Source of the DNA: an uncultured Paraprevotella sp.
GTDB taxonomy: Bacteria; Bacteroidota; Bacteroidia; Bacteroidales; Bacteroidaceae
Direction of reading: 5' to 3'
DNA: 63,050 nucleotides
Assembly: GCA_944320775.1 (NCBI GenBank)
Contig: CALUIV010000016.1
Span: 1 to 63,050, forward strand
Shown here: positions 53,103 through 61,566 of the stretch, piece by piece
Layout of the letters: each line of letters begins with the position of its first letter
Numbering within the stretch: position 1 is the first letter of the stretch
Notes under the pieces: model-generated
The model's input: only the letters and a program-made list of their open reading frames with translations
The model's database searches: none
Told to the model about the DNA's origin: nothing
Program-made: the position numbers and the translations under genes

Positions 53103-54792
53103 TACATAATAAGTTTACCTCTCCGTCCCAGTCCGATTCTGTACTGAAGAATCCAAAAGAATCCGGTTCTGATATTACTGTAGCATAATTTATATGCTGA
53201 CCTATATAAGGTACTTGAGAAACAGACGGTTGTATTTGTATTTCAATACTACAATCATACTTCTCTTCCAGAAGTTCTTTATTTCTTTTTCCCGTTTTTC
53301 CGTCAATATCATCAACCTTACCCATCAATAAATCTTCAATCGTATCATATATTCCCATATTATTCCTAAACCATTCCTTTATCTCCTCATGAAAGCAAAG
53401 CTTAAGATTATCAAATGATACGACCTTCAATTTATATTTTGCTTTAGGAATATTAAGCATCATATCAGAAGGAACTTCACCCATGATATTACACTCGTCA
53501 ATGATGGATTTTAGAATATCTATTGTTGAAATCTCAAGTGTATCAACCAGTTTCAGAACTTCATTTTTCATTGATATATCACGAAGGTTATCATCTATCA
53601 CATCATTTATTGCACGAGTTGTCAAATTGGTAAACTCTTTGATATAACGTATTCTTCCGGGTCTGCCCAAAAGATTCTCATCTACAGACAATCTGTTTGT
53701 TGTAAGAATGTATAACTTACGCTTGCTATTATATACCCCATCTATCATTTTTAACAGAATCTCCCTGTCTTCATTGAAAGTCTTTTCGGCTTCGTCTATA
53801 AATATTACACACTCAAAATTAAGGGATTGTATAAATTCCAATATACCTTCCTGAGATTTGGAAATGATAACAACGGGCAAACCTATACGGTTGCTCAGAA
53901 TCTTTGCAGCTATAGTTTTCCCAGTTCCTTTCAATCCATTGAATATAACTCCAAGATTTTTGTTGCTTTCCTTAAAAATATCGGAAGTCCATGTCTTTAT
54001 AATTCGATTCATTATTTCATCACAATCCAAATCATAGATTTTGAAATCAAATACAAAAGAATCATCTATCTTTTCCAATCCCAATCTCTTAAAACGTGAA
54101 TCTTCATAAATTCTGAAAATACCTTCACCGGGGCTGGAATATAATGTTGCTGAACCAGGAATAGGATAATATATTCCACCCTCATTAATCCATTTTTGCT
54201 TCTCTGCCATAATAATAGAATCCAAATTGTTGTTTGAATTGTTTTCACTGAAGAAATCGTTCCTGTGTATAATATAAACTTCTAAGTCAGCAATCTCTCC
54301 ATAACCAGTAATACCACGCTGTCTTTCGATACCTTTATAAGTAAAACCATTCTTGATAGCTACTCTACGGGAAGAATCATTGCGAGGAAAAACTGTGATA
54401 ATCAAAGAGGAAGCTTGTTCTTTTTTAAACAGATATTCCTTCATAGCATAAACTGCTTCTGTCATATAACCTCTTCCACGGAATTCCTCATTCATAAAAT
54501 AACACAGTTCATAATCATTATCCACAAGTGAAGAAGAAACTCTAGTTATTATACTGTACTCTATCATACCTATAACATTAGATGGCGTTTCCTTAAGTGC
54601 AATAACAAACATATTACAATTTTCAATGCCTCTACGAATTTTACCTTCTGCCTCACTAGGATTGCTCATCGGACGAAAACCTGTATTTATTGCTGTGTGT
54701 TTATCACTCATCATAAGAAAGATATCATTTATATCTTCTTTCTCGGGTATTCTTACGATCAATCTTTCTGTCAATATTCTGCTTTTTTCCAT
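53053..54792 (-). CDS. GNAT acetyltransferase fused to AAA+ ATPase
   Basis: From ATG 54792 the protein is 579 aa; the further ATG at 54846 lies inside a hairpin and was rejected. Residues 1-185 are a RimJ/RimL-type GNAT domain with the acetyl-CoA motif RGRGYM at 105-110. Residues 196-579 are an AAA+ module: GLKGTGKT with Lys292, Walker B VIFIDEAEK with Asp333-Glu334, sensor LTTNR and GRPGRIRY as arginine-finger region. An internal Met near 196 (MAEKQKW) looks like the old start of a free AAA gene. The AAA part recalls phage-type AAA proteins. Function unknown; it lies in a recombinase-linked island beside a nuclease fusion. Confidence 0.85.
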   Translation of the reverse strand: MEKSRILTERLIVRIPEKEDINDIFLMMSDKHTAINTGFRPMSNPSEAEGKIRRGIENCNMFVIALKETPSNVIGMIEYSIITRVSSSLVDNDYELCYFMNEEFRGRGYMTEAVYAMKEYLFKKEQASSLIITVFPRNDSSRRVAIKNGFTYKGIERQRGITGYGEIADLEVYIIHRNDFFSENNSNNNLDSIIMAEKQKWINEGGIYYPIPGSATLYSSPGEGIFRIYEDSRFKRLGLEKIDDSFVFDFKIYDLDCDEIMNRIIKTWTSDIFKESNKNLGVIFNGLKGTGKTIAAKILSNRIGLPVVIISKSQEGILEFIQSLNFECVIFIDEAEKTFNEDREILLKMIDGVYNSKRKLYILTTNRLSVDENLLGRPGRIRYIKEFTNLTTRAINDVIDDNLRDISMKNEVLKLVDTLEISTIDILKSIIDECNIMGEVPSDMMLNIPKAKYKLKVVSFDNLKLCFHEEIKEWFRNNMGIYDTIEDLLMGKVDDIDGKTGKRNKELLEEKYDCSIEIQIQPSVSQVPYIGQHINYATVISEPDSFGFFSTESDWDGEVNLLCISHYGGRPSLYKGNLY

Positions 54793-54824
54793 AATACAAT
54801 TATTTATACGTAAATTTACAATAA

Positions 54825-54851
54825 AGGCTATGCCGATATAGAGCATAGCCT
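54825..54851 (-). terminator. Hairpin between the two island genes
   Basis: AGGCTATGC and GCATAGCCT form a perfect 9-bp stem around a 9-base loop. On the minus strand it is followed by TTATTGT, so it may end or weaken transcription from the nuclease-fusion gene before the GNAT-AAA gene. Confidence 0.6.
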
Positions 54852-54942
54852 GAAGAGAAATATTTTTCTATATAAGAAATTATACCATATATAAATATTG
54901 AAACTTGATTTTTTACATAAAAAACATAATATTTTAATACCA

Positions 54943-57366
54943 CTAAATATTTCTGAATGAATTTACAATCAACCCTAATTCTTTCTTTATTGCATTCAAT
55001 ACTTCGGAAACAAGCGCTTCTTCTTTGATTTGCTTGGATTGGTACAAGAATCTGTCTCCGTATTTATTAAAGTTCCGTATTTCATCTTTCCTTCTCCTAG
55101 CTATAATAGGTTCTTCTATATCTTTACATATATTGGGGAAATGAGCAGGTTTATCTATTGTAAACTGGAAAAAAGATATATTGTTTATACCTTCTTCTTC
55201 TTTTGTCATCTCCCATAACTGATTATAATTCCATTTGCCTTTTTTAATCCATTCTATCCCATGACAGTATCTGTTTCCTTGAATTTGGATTAATAGTACA
55301 TATTCTTTGTTGATTTTTATCTTGGCTTCAAGTAATCCTTGTCCGTGGGTAAATCCACAGTTTGTGAACACCTCGCACAAACATTTACTTTCATCTCTTC
55401 CTATGTCCTCTATATTCATTCCTGATATGATGTTATCCCATCTGTTATCTTCTTTCAAACAGGAATTCAATCGTTCCAGCAATTGAGAGTACCAGACTTT
55501 GTCCTGCAAGTCAGCTATACGTAAATCCTTGAATGCCTTTTTATCATTTTCAGGAATCAGAAAGCGGCTAGTGTTTTCTACTTTCCAACTCTTTGACAAT
55601 TCATGCAAAGTGGCAATGAATAAACAATAATCTTCTATCAGGTCATTTTCATAGAGATTGTGTATAAAATTATGCTTATTCTTCACAATGGCTTGCCATA
55701 AGTCCTCGTAACTTCTGATTTGCCATTTCATAGCATTTTCAATAGCCTGTTTATCAGGAAAGAGAGTGGATAAAGACAACAGAACCAAGTCTCTATTTTC
55801 ATTATCTTGTTTCTCTTTTTTGTTCAACTTGCCAACATATTCATCCAGCTGTAATTTAGACGGAATACTTTTTACCTTATTCTCAAGGACTAAGACTATA
55901 TTTCCATCTGCTTCAATACACAGATCGAAATTCATATACTCCCTCTTTACACTCCAATGAGTATTGGACCATCCTACTTTACATCCTAAATTCTTACATA
56001 TTTCAACAAAGAAATCTGGATATTGCTGTGCCATCCAACTTAGGAAATTGCTATGAAACAATTCTTTAGATGATAATGACAAATTAAATAATGGGGATGA
56101 TTGGAGTGCATTTTTCCTAATCAAAGGTATAACTACAGTTTTTATGATTTTTTCATCCAACCGATGTTCTCCTTCAAACCATTCTGCATTCTCATAAACA
56201 GATTTATATTCATTATACCCATGTACTAATGTATCTTTTGTACCAAACAAGCCATATGTATTTTTTCTATCAAAATCCAAAATACCATCAAACTGACAGG
56301 ATTCCAATTGTTGATAAGTATCGCATAGTTCTGAAGTTATTTCAAAATGAGTTTCTCCATCTCGGCGTGGATTTAGAAACTCCTGTCGTCCAATTATAGT
56401 ACGCATAAACTCAGAAACATGAAAAGCAGGATTTACCAATATCTTTTTATATCCTTTTAGTAATTGAGCAAACATTCCCCCCATGGAGGTTCCGACAATA
56501 AGTTCTGGATTTTTCTGTTTACATATGTCTTTCAACATCTCGTATGCTTCCTGTGGATTCACAGGTAGGTCTGGAGAGAGTATCTCATATTCCGGTAAAA
56601 GTCTACGTAATGTATATGCTGTTTCAGACATGCCAGAAGATGATAATCCATGTATGTATAAAAGTATCTTCCTAGGTAAATACATTGATATTTCAATTGT
56701 CTCATGGTTTAATATCAGGTTCGTAATATCGTATCCAGTCTCTTGAAAAGACACATATTTTATTAAACCTTCTATTCGTTCACCCTTACAATCATATTCA
56801 TATTGCTTAGAATACTCACCACGATGAATACACGCTAGTTTAACATCATACAAAACAGTCTTAGAGAGTTCCCTAAAGCTGTTAGTACTCAAATAATAGT
56901 TCTCTTCTGTTCGTAATCCTCTATTAAGTTGACTCAAGACTATTACTGAAATATCCAAATCTTTTGCCATTTTTTTCAAGCCATTCAAGATAGAGTGCAT
57001 TTCTCCATATCGGTCAGTCATAGAATCTTCTCCTCTTATCAACTGAATATAGTCCACAATAACATAATCAGGGAAAATACCTTCAATCTGCTTGCGTATA
57101 TGGCTCAAATTAATAATTTCTGCATTATCTATGAAAATTTTGTGTTTTACTTCATTATATCCGCTTTTACCTATTTGGAGTTTTATTCTTCTTACGAGTT
57201 GCTCTTCATCCATTTCACAAGAGAAATAAAAGCATTTATTGTTTTGTCTGGCAAGACTTATTGCCAAAGAGATAGCAAAAGTGGTTTTTCCCACAGCTGG
57301 ACAACCACCTACTAATGTAAGTTTTCCTTTTGAATAATTCTTCTTGATAAAATTTTCTGTAAACAT
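54943..57366 (-). CDS. DnaB-like ATPase / YqiA-like hydrolase / PD-(D/E)XK nuclease fusion
   Basis: The 807-aa protein has three whole modules. Residues 1-228 are a DnaB/RadA-type RecA-fold domain: Walker A GGCPAVGKTT (20-29), Glu51, Walker B YVIVDYIQLI (101-110) and VIVLSQLNRG (141-150). Residues 232-418 are a YqiA/UPF0227-like alpha/beta hydrolase with HG at 239-240, nucleophile Ser294 in GTSMGG, Asp378 and His401. Residues 430-807 are a PD-(D/E)XK nuclease (PDDEXK_4-like): Glu435, Asp481, Glu495-Asn-Lys497, Gln506 and Tyr510. All visible catalytic residues are kept. No signal peptide, so cytosolic. First gene of the island pair, 150 bases before the GNAT-AAA gene. Function unknown; defence is a hypothesis. 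Confidence 0.87.
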   Translation of the reverse strand: MFTENFIKKNYSKGKLTLVGGCPAVGKTTFAISLAISLARQNNKCFYFSCEMDEEQLVRRIKLQIGKSGYNEVKHKIFIDNAEIINLSHIRKQIEGIFPDYVIVDYIQLIRGEDSMTDRYGEMHSILNGLKKMAKDLDISVIVLSQLNRGLRTEENYYLSTNSFRELSKTVLYDVKLACIHRGEYSKQYEYDCKGERIEGLIKYVSFQETGYDITNLILNHETIEISMYLPRKILLYIHGLSSSGMSETAYTLRRLLPEYEILSPDLPVNPQEAYEMLKDICKQKNPELIVGTSMGGMFAQLLKGYKKILVNPAFHVSEFMRTIIGRQEFLNPRRDGETHFEITSELCDTYQQLESCQFDGILDFDRKNTYGLFGTKDTLVHGYNEYKSVYENAEWFEGEHRLDEKIIKTVVIPLIRKNALQSSPLFNLSLSSKELFHSNFLSWMAQQYPDFFVEICKNLGCKVGWSNTHWSVKREYMNFDLCIEADGNIVLVLENKVKSIPSKLQLDEYVGKLNKKEKQDNENRDLVLLSLSTLFPDKQAIENAMKWQIRSYEDLWQAIVKNKHNFIHNLYENDLIEDYCLFIATLHELSKSWKVENTSRFLIPENDKKAFKDLRIADLQDKVWYSQLLERLNSCLKEDNRWDNIISGMNIEDIGRDESKCLCEVFTNCGFTHGQGLLEAKIKINKEYVLLIQIQGNRYCHGIEWIKKGKWNYNQLWEMTKEEEGINNISFFQFTIDKPAHFPNICKDIEEPIIARRRKDEIRNFNKYGDRFLYQSKQIKEEALVSEVLNAIKKELGLIVNSFRNI

Positions 57367-57419
57367 AATCTATTTATTTTAATGTTTTAACCAATTATAC
57401 TCATTATAGTCGATAAATT

Positions 57420-57599
57420 TCATTTTTCTGAAACTTTTTTCAAATATTCATTGTTATTTGATTTATCTTTAAGTATTATGTGTATTTCATTAATAATATC
57501 CTCAGCAATGCTTTCTATCGTCTTATCCATTTTATTTAAACAGCATGCACTGTTATGGTCGTTCAGATCTCTAAGATTGACATATGGCTCTGTATATTT
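57420..57599 (-). other. Open frame, likely 3' remnant of a lost gene
   Basis: In the 363-base gap before the CoA-disulfide reductase gene, the minus strand keeps an open frame of 59 codons ending at 57420 but has no start codon until ATG 57530 (36 aa, MDKTIESIAEDIINEIH). The residues before that Met (EPYVNLRDLNDHNSACCLNK) look protein-like, so it may be the tail of a decayed gene upstream in the same island. It could also be a real 36-aa peptide. The rest of the gap is AT-rich with nothing recognised. Confidence 0.4.
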
Positions 57600-57729
57600 C
57601 TAAAATAACCAATTAAATCAATATATAGTTAAAAGCTATTAATGCATATGGACTATTAAAAATAAAATGTTTTATTTGCAAAAGTTTTCCTGTGGAAAAT
57701 ATTTATAGATTGAAATAAAAATCTTATTT

Positions 57730-60189
57730 ATGAAATATTTAATTGTAGGTGGAGTGGCTGGAGGAGCCACAGCTGCGGCAAGGATACGCAGAAATACAGA
57801 AAGTGCTGAAATTATTTTATTAGAGAAAGGGGCGTATATTTCGTATGCTAATTGTGGTTTACCATATTATATTGGTGGGGTAATTGATGATAGAAATAAA
57901 CTTTTCGTTCAAACTCCTGAAGCGTTTGGTAGAAGATTTCGTATTGATGTTCGAACAAATTCAGAGGTTATTTCGGTGGATACGAGAAATAAAACCGTGA
58001 CTGTGCGGACTACAGATAGTCGGACTTATTCAGAAACTTATGATAAATTATTGTTATCTCCTGGAGCCTCACCAGTTGTTCCGCCTTTACCAGGAATAAT
58101 GAGTAAAGGTATTTTTACTTTACGGAATGTTCAGGATACAGACCGGATAAAGCAATATATCCATAATCATGTGGTAAAACGCGCAGTAGTTGTCGGTGGT
58201 GGTTTTATTGGATTGGAAATGGCCGAGAATCTGAAACATGCGGGAATTGATGTTGCTGTAGTGGAAATGGCTGATCAGGTAATGGGGCCGATAGATTACT
58301 CAATGGCTGCACTTGTTCACGAGCATTTACGGCAACAAGGGATACGTCTTTATTTAAAACAAGCCGTATCATCCTTTCAAGAAGATGGAGCTACGTTAAA
58401 TATTAGTTTCCAGTCAGGAATCTCGCTTACTGCTGATTTGGTAATTTTATCTATTGGTGTGCGTGCAGAAACTAAACTGGCAGTAGAGGCAGGGTTAAAA
58501 TTGGGGGAAATGAAAGGTATATATGTTGATGAATATCTTCAGACGTCAGACCCTCATGTTTATGCTGTGGGCGATGCAATTGAATTTCCTCATCCGCTTA
58601 CAGGCAAACCTTGGCTAAATTTTTTGGCAGGACCGGCAAATCGTCAGGCACGTATTGTAGCCGATAATATGGTGTTTGGTAATCGGCTCAAATATGAAGG
58701 TTCTGTTGGTACGGCTATTGCCAAAGTTTTTGATATGACTGTTGCATCAACCGGACTTCCTGCTAAACGTCTGAAACAGCTGGGAATGCCTTATCTGTCA
58801 GCTACGATACATTCAGGAGCTCATGCCGGTTATTATCCAGGTGCATTGCAAATGGATATCAAGATTACATTTTCTCCTCAGGATGGACGTTTGTATGGTG
58901 CGCAGATTGTAGGATATGACGGTGTGGACAAGCGGATTGACGAATATGCTTTAATCTTGAAAAATGGTGGTACGGTTTATGATCTGACACGTTTGGAACA
59001 TGCTTATGCTCCACCTTTTTCTTCGGCTAAGGATCCTGTTGCTGTATCTGGTTATGTGGCAGGAAATATTTTGTCGGGAAAAATGACCCCATTGTATTGG
59101 CGTGAACTCCGGGATGCCGATCTTAGCCAAGTTACTTTGGTTGATGTCCGTACTTCCGATGAGTATGCTTTGGGACATTTATCCGGTTCCATAAATATTC
59201 CACTGGATGATATGCGTGACCGTTTACAGGAAATTCCATCAGATAAACCTGTATACGTCTATTGTGGTATTGGATTGAGAGGATATTTGGCTTCTAATAT
59301 TTTAAAAGAAAATGGCTTTCGGGAGGTTCGGAATTTAATTGGGGGCTTGAAAACATATAAAGCAGCTGTTGCAAAAGTTTGTATTCCTGATGAGGATGCA
59401 GATACATGTTTACGTGAAACGAGTCAGGCTTGTTCGTGCACTGCTGATGCAGATAAGATTAAGACGGTTAAGTTGGATGCTTGTGGTATGCAGTGTCCTG
59501 GGCCGATATTGAAATTAAAAAGTGCGATAGAAGAACTTAAACCGGGTGAACGGCTGGAAATATCCGCTACGGATGCCGGTTTCCCGAGAGATGCAGAGGC
59601 TTGGTGTCGGACTACTGGCAACCGTTTTGTTTCATCTGCATCTTCGGCAGGGATCCATCGTGTACTTGTTGAGAAAGCAACTTTATGTGCAGCCGAATCT
59701 GTTAAGCCGCAATCGGATGGTGATGGAAAATCATTTATTTTGTTTAGCGATGATTTGGATAAGGCTTTAGCTACATTTGTATTGGCCAACGGAGCTGCAG
59801 CAACTGGAAAAAAAGTTACTATATTCTTTACTTTCTGGGGATTGAATGCTATTAAAAAGGAACGGAAACCACGTGTCGAGAAAGATCTTTTTGGTAAAAT
59901 GTTTGGTATGATGTTGCCATCAAGTTCTCAGCATCTTAAACTTTCAAAAATGAATATGGGAGGAATCGGTTCCAAAATGATGAGATTTATCATGAAAAAT
60001 AAAGGTATAGAATCTTTGGAAACACTCAGACAGCAAGCAATTGATAATGGAGTAGAATTTATTGCATGTCAAATGTCTATGGATGTGATGGGGGTGAAGA
60101 AAGAAGAATTGCTCGATAATGTAACGATAGGCGGAGTAGCTACATACATGGATCGGGCAGAGCATGCTAATGTGAATTTGTTTATCTGA
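57730..60189 (+). CDS. CoA-disulfide reductase-rhodanese-TusA-DsrE multidomain protein
   Basis: The 819-aa protein joins four sulfur-handling modules. Residues 1-445 are an FAD/NAD-dependent CoA-disulfide/polysulfide reductase (FAD site GGVAGGATAAARIRR; active Cys43 in ISYANCGLPYY; NAD site VVVGGGFIGLEMAE near 153-166). Residues 453-550 are a rhodanese with Cys in VYCGIGLRG near 511. Residues 575-645 are TusA/SirA-like with CGMQCPGP near 581, and 665-819 are DsrE/DsrF-like. Together they suggest reduction and relay of persulfide sulfur. The MarR gene follows after 2 bases and is probably its regulator. Confidence 0.92.
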   Translation: MKYLIVGGVAGGATAAARIRRNTESAEIILLEKGAYISYANCGLPYYIGGVIDDRNKLFVQTPEAFGRRFRIDVRTNSEVISVDTRNKTVTVRTTDSRTYSETYDKLLLSPGASPVVPPLPGIMSKGIFTLRNVQDTDRIKQYIHNHVVKRAVVVGGGFIGLEMAENLKHAGIDVAVVEMADQVMGPIDYSMAALVHEHLRQQGIRLYLKQAVSSFQEDGATLNISFQSGISLTADLVILSIGVRAETKLAVEAGLKLGEMKGIYVDEYLQTSDPHVYAVGDAIEFPHPLTGKPWLNFLAGPANRQARIVADNMVFGNRLKYEGSVGTAIAKVFDMTVASTGLPAKRLKQLGMPYLSATIHSGAHAGYYPGALQMDIKITFSPQDGRLYGAQIVGYDGVDKRIDEYALILKNGGTVYDLTRLEHAYAPPFSSAKDPVAVSGYVAGNILSGKMTPLYWRELRDADLSQVTLVDVRTSDEYALGHLSGSINIPLDDMRDRLQEIPSDKPVYVYCGIGLRGYLASNILKENGFREVRNLIGGLKTYKAAVAKVCIPDEDADTCLRETSQACSCTADADKIKTVKLDACGMQCPGPILKLKSAIEELKPGERLEISATDAGFPRDAEAWCRTTGNRFVSSASSAGIHRVLVEKATLCAAESVKPQSDGDGKSFILFSDDLDKALATFVLANGAAATGKKVTIFFTFWGLNAIKKERKPRVEKDLFGKMFGMMLPSSSQHLKLSKMNMGGIGSKMMRFIMKNKGIESLETLRQQAIDNGVEFIACQMSMDVMGVKKEELLDNVTIGGVATYMDRAEHANVNLFI

Positions 60190-60191
60190 TT

Positions 60192-60554
60192 ATGGAAAAG
60201 ATACCTTGTATCTGTATGATGAGTGATTTGTGTAGAGCCATGGCCGAATTGGAAAACAATCTCACAATCATATATGATATTTCCCTGAATGAGGCTATGG
60301 TGTTATGTTGTATTGGAGGAGATCGGGTGGCAGCAGGTGAGATTGCGCAAACAACAAGGCTGAAGGCCTCCCATCTTTCAAAAGTGCTTAGATTATTGGA
60401 AGATAAAGGTTTCCTTCAACGAGATCTTGGTGAACGGGATAAACGTCAAATGTATTTTTCACTTACTAATGAAGGAACTCTTTGTCTGACCCGCTTAAAA
60501 CAAGAGGGTTTGCCGATTCCTGAATTTCTTGGAAAATTATTTGAGGGTAGTTAG
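60192..60554 (+). CDS. MarR-family regulator
   Basis: The 120-aa winged-helix protein has the MarR recognition helix region TTRLKASHLSKVLRLLEDKG near residues 54-73 and the wing DLGERDKRQMYFSLTNEG near 79-96. It is short for the family. It is co-transcribed with the persulfide-handling gene. The visible Cys (CICMMSDLC, CCIGG) could sense sulfur or redox state, but this is only a suggestion. Confidence 0.88.
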   Translation: MEKIPCICMMSDLCRAMAELENNLTIIYDISLNEAMVLCCIGGDRVAAGEIAQTTRLKASHLSKVLRLLEDKGFLQRDLGERDKRQMYFSLTNEGTLCLTRLKQEGLPIPEFLGKLFEGS

Positions 60555-60604
60555 ACAGGCATTAATGACTATTCTGAAAAGTTACAGATTGTCATATAAT
60601 ACCT

Positions 60605-60651
60605 AAAGGGATCGTATCATTAATACAATATTTGATACGATCCCTTTTATC
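60605..60651 (+). terminator. Terminator after the MarR gene
   Basis: AAAGGGATCGTATCA pairs perfectly with TGATACGATCCCTTT over 15 bases with a 13-base loop, followed by TATCTTTT. The rest of the 309-base gap (60555-60863) is AT-rich with a candidate promoter at 60767. Confidence 0.88.
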
Positions 60652-60766
60652 TTTTAGGGTGTCTTGGTTTTAAATTATTGGCTGGTTTCTTAAAAATGTT
60701 TTTTTGCTTGCTTTATTTTTTCGTAAATAAACATCTTATATTTTAAAAGTGGCGATAAAAATATTG

Positions 60767-60774
60767 TATCTTTG
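60767..60774 (+). promoter_or_regulatory. Candidate -7 element TATCTTTG
   Basis: Exact consensus, about 90 bases before the nucleotidyltransferase ATG. The -33 position has no clear TTTG. Confidence 0.5.
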
Positions 60775-60863
60775 AAAAGGAATATATGTATATACGAGAT
60801 CTGAGGTGAAATGATTAAATAATGTTTGTCTCAGAATATTTGTACATCAATAACTAGAGTAGA

Positions 60864-61535
60864 ATGAGCAGTAAGATGGATATTAAAGAATGGTTGGCAC
60901 AGTTTCAGGAGAAATTGAAATGCAGTTTTGGCGACCGTTTGCGTTTTTTCGGTTTACAGGGCAGTTTCGGACGGGGTGAGCCGACGGATACGAGCGACAT
61001 CGATGTCGTTGTTATTCTGGATCAGGTGTCCTTTGTTGACTTGCAACGTTATCGGGAAATGTTGGATCGGTTGGAGTTTCGCGAGCGTATTTGCGGTTTC
61101 GTTTCCGGAGAAGGTGAACTGGTTCATTGGGAAAAATCTGATCTGATCCAGCTTTTTCTGGACACAAAACCAATTATCGGTTCATTAAAACATCTTCATT
61201 CGTTGTTTTCTGATGAAGACATCCGTCGGGCTGTATTAACTGGTGCCGGCAATCTTTATCATGCCTGTTCTCACAACTTTCTTCATAAACAAGATTGGGA
61301 TGTGCTTGTCGGGCTTTACAAAGCAGCCCGTTTTACGGTTCGGATGAAGTATTTGTGGGAAACTGGTTCTTACGTTTCTACCATGCAGCTTCTTAAAGAG
61401 AAAATGTCCGGACCAGATCGTCAGATACTGGAATTGGCGGCTGTTATTGCAGAAGAGTCATCAGACGTGGAGTTCAATTATTACAGTCAGAAATTGCTGG
61501 AGTGGTCCAGTCATACGATTCAAGACTTGGAGTAA
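60864..61535 (+). CDS. Nucleotidyltransferase-domain protein
   Basis: The 223-aa protein has the pol-beta-type motif GSFGRGEPTDTSDIDVVV near residues 33-50 (GSxGRG then DxD) and a helical C-terminal domain near 120-215. It resembles Bacteroidales proteins annotated as nucleotidyltransferase or aminoglycoside-type adenylyltransferase, but the substrate is unknown. The C-terminal part may be HEPN-like; that would need a profile search. It is 31 bases upstream of the esterase start. Confidence 0.75.
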   Translation: MSSKMDIKEWLAQFQEKLKCSFGDRLRFFGLQGSFGRGEPTDTSDIDVVVILDQVSFVDLQRYREMLDRLEFRERICGFVSGEGELVHWEKSDLIQLFLDTKPIIGSLKHLHSLFSDEDIRRAVLTGAGNLYHACSHNFLHKQDWDVLVGLYKAARFTVRMKYLWETGSYVSTMQLLKEKMSGPDRQILELAAVIAEESSDVEFNYYSQKLLEWSSHTIQDLE

Positions 61536-61566
61536 TGCTTTTGTATATCAATTCTATGTTGTTGAG

